A stretch of DNA of 64,000 bases. Origin: Arsenophonus sp046530935 (GTDB lineage: Bacteria; Pseudomonadota; Gammaproteobacteria; Enterobacterales; Enterobacteriaceae). Location of the stretch: assembly GCA_046530935.1 (NCBI GenBank), contig JBHEQW010000001.1, forward strand, positions 1 through 64,000, in the 5' to 3' direction. The notes under the pieces were generated by a model, which ran no database searches, had not been told where the DNA came from, and was given only the letters and a program-made list of their open reading frames with translations. The first letter of the stretch is position 1. Every line of letters starts with the position of its first letter. Of the stretch, positions 10,579 through 22,119 are shown in pieces. Both the position numbers and the translations under genes were made by a program.

Positions 10579-11007
10579 TTGTTTAAAAACAGAAAATTAA
10601 AAGTGCAAAAAAACAAACAAAACACAGAAAATAATATTGAAAACAAAAGTAACAAGAAAACCATTATATGCTCTGAAACTTGTTTTACTGGCGATCTTGT
10701 CTCAGATACAGATATATTTATTAATGGTAAATATATTGGAAATATTTTATGTAAAGAAAATACGGTTATTGTAACGAAAACTAGCATAGTAACAAGTACT
10801 ATATTAGCCAAAAAATCAATTATTAATGGCAAAATTGATGGTCGTGTTGAATCAACATTAATAGAAATTCAGAAAATGGCATGATCGAAGGTGAAATTTA
10901 TACCGACAATCCATCCATTGATGGATGGTGGTTTTTTTATTGGGATATCAAAAAATTATAGCAGATTTAAACAAAAAACCACAAAAAAACAGCGTGTAAG
11001 AACGTAA
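10579..11007 (+). pseudogene. Bactofilin-like polymer-forming protein, frameshifted
   Basis: Bactofilins form cytoplasmic filaments that scaffold cell-shape and wall functions. A TTG start at 10579 with AGGAG upstream opens a 101-codon frame. The core repeats of the beta-helical fold are visible: CFTGDLVSDTDIFINGKYIGNI, then AKKSIINGKIDGRVES. The frame stops early at 10884. Restoring one A in the A4 run near 10870 continues it as NGMIEGEIYTD, and a second shift near 10925 gives GGFFIG and a basic tail ending near 11007. Two frameshifts make a pseudogene likely, although A-run slippage could still yield some full-length protein. Confidence 0.7.
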
Positions 11008-11060
11008 AAAACATCAAAAAAAATGAATATCCAGAATACACTTGCCTTAAAAGATTAAAG

Positions 11061-11430
11061 TTATCAGCAAATCTAATGTATAATAGCAAAAGTCAGGCTA
11101 GGTTTTAGTCTAATCATTAGTGAATTTGTTCTCCATTCTTAAATTGGATGTTCTTTATCACTAACCATTATTAAGCAGCTCAAATTCTCATAGCTGATTC
11201 CTGATTTTATAACTAAATATAGGAGCAGCTCAAATCCCATTAAAATGGTTGTTTTTCTTAAATCAGAATTCTTCTCGCGTTGGTTTAGTTATTCTTATTG
11301 ATGCCCATTTCAATAACTGGAAGTCCTAAATGCCAGCAGTTCTCTCAGTCCTTATTTTTACCTTCTTCATCGCTGTAAGATACTCGCTGAAAAGCTTTTT
11401 AACAAAACATTAAGAGCTTCATTAGTTACC
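11061..11430 (-). mobile_element. IS256-family remnant, C-terminal part
   Basis: It starts with a terminal repeat variant TTATCAGCAAATCT (11061-11074) and parallels the minus-strand C-terminal sequence at 39458-39800. It stops at about 11430 and meets a plus-strand copy head to head. Confidence 0.65.
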
Positions 11431-11439
11431 TGAGTTTAT

Positions 11440-12820
11440 GATCATTTATAGTGTATGAAGAGTTTTAGAGAGAAGGAACCCTACTTTACTGATTAATTTC
11501 GTGTGTGATTTCAATAACAGAGAGATAATATTCTATAAAAAATTCTACCCTACAGGTATTCTCGAAACCAATATTACCTCTGACCCCTTGCATGAACTCA
11601 TCCATAATTCTGAGAGTTAGATCTCATAGCTACAAAAGTTGATGTGAGGTAGAAGTTATAGCTGCAAAAATATACTTGAACGACACCTTGTAGACGCCTG
11701 TCATTCCGTCGATCTCAACAGTTATTTGCCACAATAAAATATACAGACTGATATTGACAATCTTAATAGTAAAGTGACTAAACCAAGGATCACAACGGCA
11801 ACGGAATACGCTTAAACAACTAGTTACTAACGCCTTATTTGAAGCGTGTAAAAATCATCGAAGACTTACTACCTTGGCTGTAGCTGCCAAGAATCTATCT
11901 CATAGGTGATTTTTATGAAGCCACGTGGATGACGCGATTCTTTGTTAAAAAATATGGCCTCTCTCTCAATAAACTATCAGTAGGTTAAAACAGTAATAGC
12001 TTAAATAGCACATAGAATGCTACCTGCCTGATTTAAGCGATAGGCGTTAGGTTTATTTCTTGGAAAATAGCATATATAGTTCTATCATAGAAGATGATCT
12101 ACTTTGCTGGCTGAGTCATTATTAAAGTTACTGAACATAGCCTCTCTATATGGGCTCATTGCGTTAGAAGATGATTATCAATAGTAAAAACCAACACATG
12201 AAGACTAAATTTTTCAATAGTATACAAAGCACATGCTTTAATCGTATCTCTCAGGATTACCACTGCATACTGTGGCTATTGCTTTTTTAAATGCAATGAC
12301 AAAAATATTCATAGACACGCAGCATCAATACTGTTGGATAGATAAAACAGTTAATATGCCACTTTCACTCTACAAAGGTTTACAAGAAAAAGTTAAAGCT
12401 AAGAACTGCTAGAGATCTCCAGCTAGCATGGAACGGTTATGTTGCTAATAACACATTTTATATTTTATTGGCAAGATTTTTTAACTAGAATATGCTATTC
12501 TGCATGGATGAAAAAGCCAAAAAAAGATTGAAAAAACTAATATCATTATAGTACTTCCCATCACAACAATATAGCCATCAATAAAAATTACGAAACCAAC
12601 GCTCAAAAAAATTGGTTTGAAAAACCAATCATGTCAATGGCATGTAATATACTACAATCTACCCAGAAAACCTGGAAGCGACTAATAGTATTTAACATCC
12701 GGATCTACAGACATTAATTATAACCAATATCTAATTTAAGGATTAAGAACAGATTATGGAGCGTTAAACTGGAACGTGTAGCATAACCGGACATATACCA
12801 GTTATTTCTAATAACTCTAT
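11440..12820 (+). mobile_element. IS256-family remnant, near full length
   Basis: A plus-strand copy with N-terminal block (ITSDPLHELIHN at about 11573-11608), a middle block with 'DRRHSVDLNSYLPQ' near 11690-11735, and a degenerate right terminal repeat ending TAATAACTCT at 12809-12818. All frames are broken. Confidence 0.65.
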
Positions 12821-13026
12821 TAAAAATAGCTAATGTTAAAAAAACTCTATTAATTTTCGTTTTTTATAAGCAACATCCTAGAAAACTTGTACATTAATTA
12901 AATTCCTGTCAGTAACAATTTGTTATAAATTACCAAGTAATAACTTATTAAAATAATTAACTATTATTAAATAACAACAGCATAATAACATGCAGTTTAT
13001 TTCAATTAGTAACGGAGAAGCACAAT

Positions 13027-14813
13027 GTTGAAACTTTTAATGCTGATTTAGTAATAATGGGAGCTGGTGGAGCTGGTTTAAGGGCACCAATTTCTGCTGC
13101 TGAAGCTAATCACAATATGAAAATTGCTTTGGTTTCAAAAGTCTATCCAATGCGTAGTCATACTGTCGCTGCAAAAGGTGGCGCAGCGGCAATTGCTAAA
13201 TCCCACGATTCCTATGATTATCACTTTAATGATACAGTTTCAGGTGGAGATTGGTTATCTGAACAAGATGTAGTTGAATATTTTGTGAAATATTGCCCAA
13301 CTGAAATGACACAACTAGAATTATGGGGATGTCCATGGAGTCGCAAAGAAGATGGTAGCGTGAATATCCGTCGCTTTGGTAGAATGAAAATCGAACGCAC
13401 ATGGTTTGCTGCTGATAAAACAGGCTTTCATATATTACATACTTTATTTCAAACCTCACTTAAATACCAGCAAATCCAGCGACTTGATGAACATTTTGTA
13501 TTAGACATCCTTGTTGATGAAGGAAGAGTACATGGACTTGTTGCTATCAATATAATGGAAGGCACTCATATCCAAATTAGAGCAAATGCTATTATTATGG
13601 CAAGCGGCGGGGCAGGCCGTATTTACTAATATAATACTAACGGTGGAATTGTTACCGGTGACGGTATGGGAATGGTATTGCGACATGGCATTCCATTACG
13701 TGATATGGAATTCGTTCAATATCATCCAACTTGCTTGCCCGGCTCTGGAATACTTATAACTGAAGCCTGTAGAGGCGAAGGCGGGATCCTTATCAATAAA
13801 AATGGCTATCGTTATTTGCAAGATTATGGTTTAGGGCCAGAAACCCCACTAGGTAAGCCAGAAAATAAATATATGGAATTGGGTCCACGAGACAAACTTT
13901 CTAAAGATTTTTGGCATGAGTGTCGTGAAAGCTGCACAATAAAATTACATCGTGGTGATGTCGTACATCTTGATTTACGCCATCTTGGAGCAGAGAAACT
14001 TCATGAATGCTTACCTTTTATTTGTGAATTACACAAAGCTTATGTTGGCGTCGACCCTATTACTGATCCTATTCCAGTTCGTCCAACCGCTCATTATACA
14101 ATTGGCGGGATTGAAACAGATCATAAATGTGAAACATCAATTAAAGGTCTGTTTGCTGTTGGTGAATGTTCATCAATTAGCTTACATGGAGCAAACCGCC
14201 TAGGTTCTAACTCTTTGGCAGAATTAGTTGTTTTTGGGCGATTAGCCGGCATAGAAGCGGCCAAATATGCTACTAAAGCCTCTCCAGCAAATAATAACAC
14301 CATTCAATTAACAGCATGTAAAATTGAAACCAATTTAACTAAACTGATAAACCAAAAAGGTAAAGAGAATTGGGCTAACATCCGTAATGAAATGGGGATA
14401 GCAATGGAGGAAGGTTGTGGTATCTATCGCACACATGAATTAATGCAAAAAACTATGGATAAAGTAGCTGAACTTAAAGATCGCTTCAAACATATCGAAA
14501 TTACAGATTATACTAGTATTTTAATACTGAACTTCTATATACAATCGAATTGGGATTTAGTCTAGATGTAGCGGAATGCATTGTTCATTCGGCTTTCTAT
14601 CGCAAAGAATCTCGTGGTGCTCATCAGCGTCTGGATAAAAATTGCACTGAACGTGATGATGTTAATTTCCTAAAACATTCTCTTGCCTTTTATAACTCAC
14701 AAGATGCCCCTAACATAGCTTATAGTGATGTAAAAATTACTAAATTACCACCGGCTAAACGTGTTTATGGTTGTGAACCAACAGCACAAGAAGAGCAATC
14801 AAAGAAAGTGTAG
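13027..14813 (+). pseudogene. frdA: Fumarate reductase flavoprotein subunit, broken
   Basis: FrdA carries covalent FAD and reduces fumarate in anaerobic respiration. The reading is nearly full length: the dinucleotide-binding GAGGAGLRA, the FAD-His region KVYPMRSHTVAAKGG, active-site regions such as EFVQYHPT, the GECSS and HGANRLGSNSLAELVVFGR blocks, and the C-terminal KESRGAHQRLD. Defects: no good start codon in frame (GTT where translation should begin, 13027); TAA at 13627-13629 at the family's conserved Arg before YNTNGG; and a lost T in the T run near 14518-14524 that shifts the frame. A second substitution gives HPTCLPGSG for HPTGLPGSG. Decay looks recent compared with frdB. Confidence 0.95.
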
Positions 14814-14822
14814 GCGAATTGA

Positions 14823-15130
14823 ATGAGTTGCTAAGATAAAAAAACTGAAAATGTATATCATATGCTATAATTCTAAAACTAATAATCTCCTATATTTTAT
14901 TGATTATGAAGTTAATTATGATGAACATACTTATTTACCAGATGATTTTGGTTATATTAAAGATTATTCTTATAATCTTACATGTCTTACCATTTGTCTT
15001 ATCGTATGGCAATATGCAGCTCTTGCGATATAATAATTAGCTAAGTGTCTAAAATCATCCTGCAAAACTTTTTTATAGGATTATATTGAATAGTTTAAAA
15101 GTATAAGCATTGAGAAATTTTCTATTGACT
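14823..15130 (+). pseudogene. frdB: Fumarate reductase iron-sulfur subunit, 5' remnant
   Basis: The start follows frdA as in the frdABCD operon. The reading gives KLKM-I-CYNSKT, then LGYIKD-like, then a shifted piece matching VNN-PKLACKTF-RDYID, then LKV-ALRNF. There is a TAA at codon 4 (14832-14834), further stops and frameshifts, and the two Cys-rich iron-sulfur motifs are unrecognisable. The sequence ends at about 15130 in IS481-like debris; frdC and frdD were not found. Confidence 0.8.
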
Positions 15131-15149
15131 GAAATTGAAATGCTAGCTT

Positions 15150-15800
15150 TTCACCGTATTTTCTATACGCACGCACTTTAAATCGCTCGAATATCCCATT
15201 CGTTTAAGGATTCCTCTCAGCAAGCTAAGTTGGTGTTCCATACCAAGCTATGTATACAAACAGTCGAATTCATATTTTCCTTTAGCCAAACATTTTCGCG
15301 ACCTAAAAAGGCGATCTGTAAATTCTTTACCATTGTCTATAAGTACCAGATGAAGATAACTCTTGGATATGTTTGTTTAAGATTACGTAAAAAAGGTTGA
15401 GCCATTAGATGTGATCTTGGCTTTATAAAAGACGCATAAAAACCCATTGATGGATATAATCATCTATATCTACAAAAAAATAATGTCATAAAGTTTCATT
15501 TTGAATTTATGCAAGATATTTAACATCTACGTCAAGATATTTAACATCTTCTTATAGAGATAATCAAGCTCGTATCTTTTAAATACTTTATGCTTCATCT
15601 TGTTGAGCTTACAGCCTAATTTCACACAAATTCCACATAGCATGTATACCTAAAAATAGAGATTGGTTCCAGCTAAAATAGAAACGGACTTCAAAAATTC
15701 ACGTATGAGGCTACAAACAGATCGTCTAAAGTGGAAGAAAACCTTTTTAGCAAGAAAACAACTGCTGGTTCATAAACTGTCAACAACATCAGATGTAAAT
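15150..15800 (-). mobile_element. IS481-like transposase remnant
   Basis: On the minus strand a DDE integrase-core piece is readable: LIDNGKEFTDRLFR at about 15305-15350, followed by KYEFD, then LGMEHQLSLL near 15210-15240. The same order occurs in copies at 37540-38240 and 58690-59400. A 17-base sequence (CAAGATATTTAACATCT) is repeated in tandem at 15512-15528 and 15533-15549. No open frame survives. Confidence 0.65.
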
Positions 15801-15839
15801 GATTGAGAATTTATCTGTAAAAATTATATTTATTTATTA

Positions 15840-17235
15840 TCTATGGAGTTTAGGAGATGGTGGCATATCCTGATGATTGATTTTATGAATAATTTCAATA
15901 ACAAAAACATGATATGCTATGAAAAAATCTATTCTAGATGTATCCAAGAAATCAGATATTACCTATAATCTCTTACATGAACACATCAATAATGCTACTA
16001 GGCAACTCTGATACCCCTCGCCGTTAATGGTAGAACACTACAAGCTATACTACTTCAATATACTGAACGCCGAATTCTAGAAACTGGCGCGTCCACATCT
16101 CCGTCTGTCAGTAATAGTTATTCGCCACAGTAAACTATACATACTGATATTGGTGACATTAAAATTAAAATACCCAAGATTATATATCGCGGCAGCAACA
16201 TAAGTATGCTTCAACAGCTAGTTGCTCTGAAATATGAAAAAAAATGTCGAAGAGTTAAGGGCAATGGATGCACATACGAGTGGCATCTCTAGCGCGATGA
16301 TTTTCACAAAGACATGTTGCGATTCTACCCAAAAAAGTACATGTTCTCTCTGCCGGCAGCATCAGAAGATTAAATATCAATGTCTTAAAGAGTAGAAGCA
16401 ATGGTACCAACTATGTAATTTAAGGTATACACGACGCTATGTTTATTTCTTTGATGATACCATAATACTTACTATCTCCTGATTATGCAAAATGATTGCC
16501 TTTGCCTGCTGGTTATTATCGATGTCACTGAGGATAAACGTAAGGAGCTAGTTGGTGTCGAAGATACTTATCGAGAGTTATAACCGAACTTTGCTGAACT
16601 TCTCGATAGACTACGCACTCATGGTTTAACCGAATCTCCAGGAATTGTTACGGAAAACGATATCCTTAATTTTCGGAATGCACTGTAAAGATATTCCAGG
16701 ATACGCAGCATCAACGCTTTTGTGCATATAAAATAGGTAATGTACTGGATTCGCTTCATAAATGCATGCAACCAAAAGTTAAGGCTTAGCTCCAGAGAAA
16801 TACTGCCTAGCAAAGAGCTCTGAGATTACTGTTAACAAAGCCTCTATGTTTTTATTGGCAAAGTTTTCAACGAAGTATCCTGCAGCAATGAAGAAAGTGC
16901 AGAAATCTCAATAAAGACTGCTTGTATTCTATGACTTCCTGTTAGGACATTGAGCGTCAATAAAAAAACGACAAATCAGATTGAATCGGCTTTTACAACA
17001 GTGAAGCTATACGAAACCAACGCGTTGGAAGAGTCATGGCAAAAAACAACCATTTCAATGGTATTGTAGCTACTACAGTCTGCTCAAAAAAAATCAGAAC
17101 CGGCTAAAAAGAATTAACCTGTTTTATCCTTGTGGTAAACTACGTCTAATTTTAAAATAGAGAACAGCTTCATTAAGCTTCAAAGCGAAGCTGTGCTACT
17201 CTGAAACCATCGCACAGCAAATTTACTAATAATTA
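15840..17235 (+). mobile_element. IS256-family remnant, near full length
   Basis: Plus-strand copy with blocks parallel to 11440-12820: the N-terminal 'NNFNNKN' region near 15885-15905, 'ISLMIMQNDCLCLLVIIDVTEDKRKELVGVEDTYREL' style pieces near 16470-16580 that match the family's 'CLLVIIG-D--GRKELVAVEDGYRES', and an end near 17235 with the worn repeat ATTTACTAATAA (17221-17232). Confidence 0.7.
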
Positions 17236-17369
17236 ATCCATTACAACCATGATGAATAATATATCTAACTAAAAATAGAGCAGTAGAATAATATTCACCT
17301 CATTCTATCCATATTTTGGCAGATATCATTATTACAAACAAGCTTATGATTTTAGGCTTGTTGACATAG

Positions 17370-18005
17370 AGTTAGATTCTTGCCAATCAACCATTAAGAT
17401 AAAACTGGTTTCTTTGCAGTCAAGAAACTCATTAATAACAATATGATTAGGAGTTTACAAAAATATGTTACCTGAAAAGCATACAATGAACAGCATTTTT
17501 AGCTTATTCTAAGATCATAGTAATAACAACACATTTACCTTCAGCCAATACATACATTTTAACAATAATCAATCTGGACGATCAATTTATTTAAGGCGAG
17601 GTTGCATGGTTTGATTTCAATAAAATTCTGGTAACTTTGAAGATAGAGAATATGATGATGAATAAAAATCTTTTTCAAAAGCCTTTAGAGCCTTCTAATT
17701 GTTGTCATGCATTTTTATTGAAAGCAAAGAATCGTTAAATAGACATGTTAAAAAGTATTAACAATGTTTAGAATTAAGTGGGTTTCTAGTCCAATAATTG
17801 TAAACCAAATATGGTTATATTGTATATATATACTAATCTAACAGTATCTGTTATAAAAATATTAATTTTAGTTAGATTTTTATAGCAGTTCTAGTATTAG
17901 CAAGTTCATCAACATATACCTTATTAGGTAGTGGCGATTGTAGAACCTTGCTGCTAAAAAATGCTTGTGAGCAGCACAATTATCAACAATTAAGATATTC
18001 TTCTT
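17370..18005 (-). pseudogene. purD: Phosphoribosylamine--glycine ligase, 5' part, decayed
   Basis: PurD (GAR synthetase) catalyses the second step of purine synthesis. Minus-strand pieces after frameshifts are: NILIVDN (start of the N domain, near 17985), an LQSPLPNKVYV piece near 17910-17945, FTIIGLE near 17795-17815 (family LTIVGPE), and AEGKCVVITMILE followed by AKNAVH near 17545-17600 (family AAGKGV-vAMTLEEA--AV). The 3' half is missing, cut near an IS256 end. It follows purH as in the purHD operon. Confidence 0.75.
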
Positions 18006-18019
18006 ACTTAGTTCATAAA

Positions 18020-19690
18020 TTAATGTCAAAAATTGCGTATTTTACTAAAAATCATTGCAATTCCATGTTTATTAGATGCTGGCAATGGATATTGTTATCG
18101 CTAATTGAACCGGCTTGTTGGATAATACAAATTATGGCGCCATCAGTAGTAGCGGTTGCATCAATAATTTCTTGTAATGAAAGAAAGCATCAAATTTTTT
18201 GCACATTTAATAAAATTTAAACTTTCGCTCTGCGCTTTTAATATCGAGATTTTAGCTGATCAAGCTCAGTTTATTTGTTCAGAACCAATAATAACGCCCA
18301 TATTATTTTTGGCATAAACAATAGTATTGGATTTTATAAATTTTATTATTTAGCAGAAAAATAACCAATTTTCTATTTCTTATTTGCTTAGCTGACATTT
18401 GGATTTAGAAATAACACGCAGGATTAATCCTTGATCATTAAGATCCTAAATCTTAATATTGCACTAATAAACTGCCATTTACTGGTTTGAAATATAAACT
18501 TGCAAAAGTGAATGACATTGGCCACATAAAAGGATGAACCGCACTTCCTGTGCTTGATTGCAAATCATTGCGATAGATAAACTTTTCAGCAACCACAGAG
18601 CTGCAATAATGATTCCAATAAATTCGCGCTCAATAATTATTTGCCATTACTTTTACATCTAATTAATGATTAAATTCAATAATACAAATAAATTTAGAGA
18701 TTGGATCAGTTTTAAAAGCGAAATAAGATTGTAATCCGTACAGATATCAGCTCTGACCACAACCCCATAAGGATTAGTTTGTTTGATAATTATACAAACA
18801 GGTTTGTTTAAAAAATCTTTTTATGCAATCCATGGCTTCCTCAAATCAGTAATGTCACTAAAATCAGTAATATTACTATAAAAACGATTTATCTTGCAGC
18901 TATTTTTCTGTAGCAAAGATTGATCCACTATCTTTTTTCTATATAAAAAGCAGTAGATTGATAATAAAAAGCAGTAGATTGATAATTATTCCACTGTAAG
19001 GTAGATGCTCTGCATCTTAATAAATTTAAGTTTAATATACAAGAAATTTACTCTGCATGGTTTGATCAAACTTATCAAAAATTAAGAAGGCACTAATTTA
19101 GTAAAACAATTAGCAATCATTCCAATATAAGCTGTGCTGTATGTTTAAACGACTTAACTACAAAATCAAAACGGAACATAATCAGTTAGAATGTTTTGAT
19201 GATTGTGCATTTTGATAATTTTTCGATAATTTTAGCTATTAACAACACGTGATGCTCATATCTTTATGATTTTTTTGAGCAGAACGGATCATGCTTAGCC
19301 AAACAATATCAATGTTCTCAATGACATTTTCAGCGCATAATCTAACTTGACCACTTTTCAGAAAAAGAGTAAAGATCAAAAACACCCATATCAATTGAAG
19401 TAATTTGATCTTCTCTTATTCTCTTTTCAAAATAGCGCCATCATCCGAGAATAGCACCATGTACTTTTTGATACGTGGTTTGACACACCTAGCCATCATT
19501 TCTAACCGTTATTCGATATAATCGAAAAACTCTATAATAGTTTAATCTAGCTGCTTATAATAAATTTAACTTTGTCATCAGCGATAAAGATAACTTTAAT
19601 CTTATATTTAGATAAAACTTTTAGAAATTTAACAATACTTTTTTCTCAAAAACATTCAGTAGAATGTTCTTAATAAAGCTTAATTGCAGC
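18020..19690 (-). pseudogene. purH: Bifunctional AICAR transformylase/IMP cyclohydrolase, decayed
   Basis: PurH performs the last two steps of IMP synthesis. Minus-strand fragments over the expected 1.6 kb are: GIVKFLKVLSKYKIKVI near 19570-19640 (family GIVEFA-AL---GVELL), KFIKSNTIVYAKNN near 18300-18345 (family KFVKSNAIVYAKNN), IDATATTDGAIICIIQ near 18125-18170 (family IDAAAAAGVTCVIQPGG), and IAMIF near 18050. Stops and shifts are everywhere. A perfect 21-base tandem duplication (18943-18963, 18964-18984) lies inside. Its position divergent from a ribosomal RNA operon matches purHD-rrnE in E. coli. Confidence 0.85.
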
Positions 19691-19958
19691 ATGAAATAAA
19701 TTTTTTGTAATAATAAAAATATCTTAAAAGATTAATTAAATCTTATAGCTATTCACTATCATTTTAAATGAAATTCGAAAACAAATGCTTTCAATCAAAT
19801 ATTTTTGTTCAAAAATGCAATTTTTTACAGCAAACATTTGCATATTTCGCTATAAATTTTTATCATTTTATTTTTATGGATAAATATATTAATAATTCAA
19901 TATTAAATAATATTTTTCTATTTAATTAATCAATTAAAGAAAATTATGCAAAATAAAC

Positions 19959-19986
19959 TTGTCAGCTACGTAAAATTGCCTATAAT
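19959..19986 (+). promoter_or_regulatory. Ribosomal RNA promoter (rrn P1-like), well conserved
   Basis: TTGTCA (19959-19964), a 16-base spacer and TATAAT (19981-19986) followed by GCCC reproduce the E. coli rrn P1 design, including the GC-rich discriminator that gives growth-rate control. AT-rich sequence upstream could be an UP element. It lies about 400 bases before the ruined 16S gene. Confidence 0.8.
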
Positions 19987-20099
19987 GCCCTTCGATTGAT
20001 TTAGTATAGAAATTAATTGATTGAATTGAATTTCATTAACTTTTAGTAGAGAAAACTAGCAATAACTGCCTGACTTTACAGGTAAAAAGAGTAATATAG

Positions 20100-20156
20100 G
20101 CCACTTAGTGGCTTAATGTTGGTGTGTAGGTCGCCAGCCTATGTTCTTTAACAATT
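20100..20156 (+). promoter_or_regulatory. rrn leader: boxB-like hairpin and boxA antitermination site
   Basis: GCCAC-TTA-GTGGC at 20100-20112 is a small hairpin in the boxB position, and GTTCTTTAACAATT at 20143-20156 matches the rrn boxA (core CTTTAACA), the site bound by NusB-S10 to prevent premature termination. Both survive in an operon whose rRNAs are ruined. Confidence 0.7.
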
Positions 20157-20389
20157 AATAAATAATCTATATAGGCAGCAGGGCAGCAGGCACTCGCAAG
20201 AAATTATCAAAAAAGAGTTAATTTTAAAGTCTTGAAGAGTAACAAAACAGTTAATTTATATATGATCTTAAGCAGTAATAACTCTATTTAGCAGGAACAA
20301 CATCGAAAACAATAAAACGTCGACAAAATTAGATAAACAAAAAGTCATGATGTGATAACCAGTAAAACATTCTTTAGCATTAAGCTTTT

Positions 20390-21828
20390 AATTGAAGAGT
20401 TTAATTATGGCTAAGATTGAATGCTGACAGAAGTCATAACAGATGCAAGTTAACTAAAAACATCAAGAAAGCTTGATTATTTGTAAACACAGAAAGCAGA
20501 GGACAAGAGGACAGATGAGTAATGTATTTGGACATATCCGAAGGCTGGGTGGTTGTCAATAACTGCGAACTGTGGTAATACTTTATCCTCTCTAAAGAAT
20601 AAAGTGGATAGCTTTTTCTCTCAGACATTTAGATGAGCATATATAATATTTTAGCTAGTATGGCGAAGTAAAGGCTCAACTAAGCGACCATATCTAGCTA
20701 GTTTGATAAGGATGATCAGTCACACTAATAGATAAGACATAGCTAAGACTCATAGGACGCAAACCTGATACACACATACCATACCAAATGAATGTGTATA
20801 AAAAGGGCTTTTAGTTGCAAAATAGCTTCAATTATAATGATGATATTAGTGTTAACAACCTTAGCAATTGACGTTAACGACAGAAAAAATACAGGCTAAT
20901 TATCTTACAAATCGCCGCAGTAATACTATGGGGTGAGGATTAAGCGGAATTACTGGGAGTAAATGGCATTGACGGTTAATTAAGTTAGATATGAAATTAC
21001 ATGACTTAACTTGGGAATGGCATTCAAGACTAGTTAATAGAGTCTATTTATAAATAGAGTGTGGTAGCAGAATTCCATCTGTATCGCTAGAAATGCGTAA
21101 GAGATATGGAGGAATACCTTGCTAAGTTGGGGGTGGAAGGCAAGATAGTAGTAGATAGCTACACTACACATAAGCTGTGAGCATATTTTTTAATTCTATG
21201 TAACACAAAAAATCTTAATCTAGACCTACTCTTAACATCCAATGAATCTTTTAAAGACAAAAAAGTCAGTTCAGGAGCGCTGAACCAGGTGGCTATATGG
21301 TTGTTCTCATCTCTAATACCACTGTAAGATATTGGATTTAAGCCAAACAAGAAACAAGTGCAACCATTATTCTTTTGGTTACCAGCAATTCAGTCGTGAA
21401 CTTAAAGGAGCCTTACGGTGATAACCAGGAAGAACATGAAAATGATATCTAGTCATTTCCATTGCCAATTGCTAGTTTATGGCTACACATGTGCTACACT
21501 ATGCGCTTATAGAAAGAAGCTGAACTTAGAAAGTACGTCAAAAGTCCAGATTGAAGTCTGCAACTTAACTCTATAAAGTTGGAATCGTTACTAATTACTG
21601 ATCAGCATGTATCAGCGAATATATTCCATAAGTTTGGACTAAAAACCCACCAGATACTCAACTTGATTGGAGTGGATTGGTATAAAAAACTAATATTGCA
21701 GAAAGAAGTAAGTAGTTTAACCTTCTGAATAGTGATTACCAGTTTGTAATTCATAACTTGACTGAAGTCGTAATAATGTAAGCGTATGGGTATAAAGAAG
21801 GTAACCTTCGGTTGAAATCACCTCCTTT
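20390..21828 (+). pseudogene. rrs: 16S ribosomal RNA pseudogene
   Basis: The sequence can be aligned end to end with E. coli 16S rRNA: start (ATTGAAGAGTTTAATTATGG), CGCAGTAATAC, GGAATTACTGGGAGTAAA, AATGCGTAAGAGATATGGAG, a TAACATCC block, CTACACATGTGCTACA, and the 3' end with ATCACCTCCTTTT. It cannot work: roughly 190 bases between E. coli positions about 730 and 925 are missing (junction near 21150-21165), the 530 loop is altered, the 1400 region reads AACCCACCAG instead of the universal CCGCCCGTC, and the 1492-1493 region reads GTAATAATG. Substitutions are spread throughout. Open frames inside it (20434-20628, 21159-21350) are accidental. Confidence 0.93.
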
Positions 21829-21897
21829 TATCTAGATAGATGGAATATGAGTGTTCATACAGATTCTTTGATGAAGATTAACTAGAAAAGTATAATT

Positions 21898-21974
<77 letters not shown>

Positions 21975-22046
21975 ACACATTGGTGATTGAAGTTGTTAAA
22001 AAATAAAAATCATAAGAAGATATAATGATACATTAATCTTAATTGG

Positions 22047-22119
22047 GGGGCTATAGCTCAGATGGGAGAGCGCCTGCTTTGCACGCAGGAGGCCAGCGGT
22101 TCGATCCCGCTTAGCTCCA
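22047..22119 (+). tRNA. alaT: tRNA-Ala(UGC)
   Basis: Intact cloverleaf with anticodon TGC. The T stem is AGCGG/CCGCT where E. coli has TGCGG/CCGCA: a compensated base-pair swap that keeps pairing. After the discriminator A the sequence is CACCA, so the encoded CCA is displaced by two bases and must be added after processing. Second tRNA of the decayed rrn operon. Confidence 0.95.

Noticed and set aside
10560..10832. 90-codon hydrophobic minus frame
   Set aside because: It is the exact antisense of the bactofilin reading frame, which has a start, ribosome-binding site and family sequence.
21159..21350. 63-codon minus frame with protein-like composition
   Set aside because: It is the antisense of the 16S remnant (TAACATCC and CAGGTGGCTATATGG blocks) and not a gene.
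20390..21828. A divergent but functional 16S rRNA of a fast-evolving symbiont
   Set aside because: About 190 central bases are absent, including the 790 loop, and universally conserved sequences of the 530, 1400 and 1492 regions are changed. A ribosome could not decode with it.
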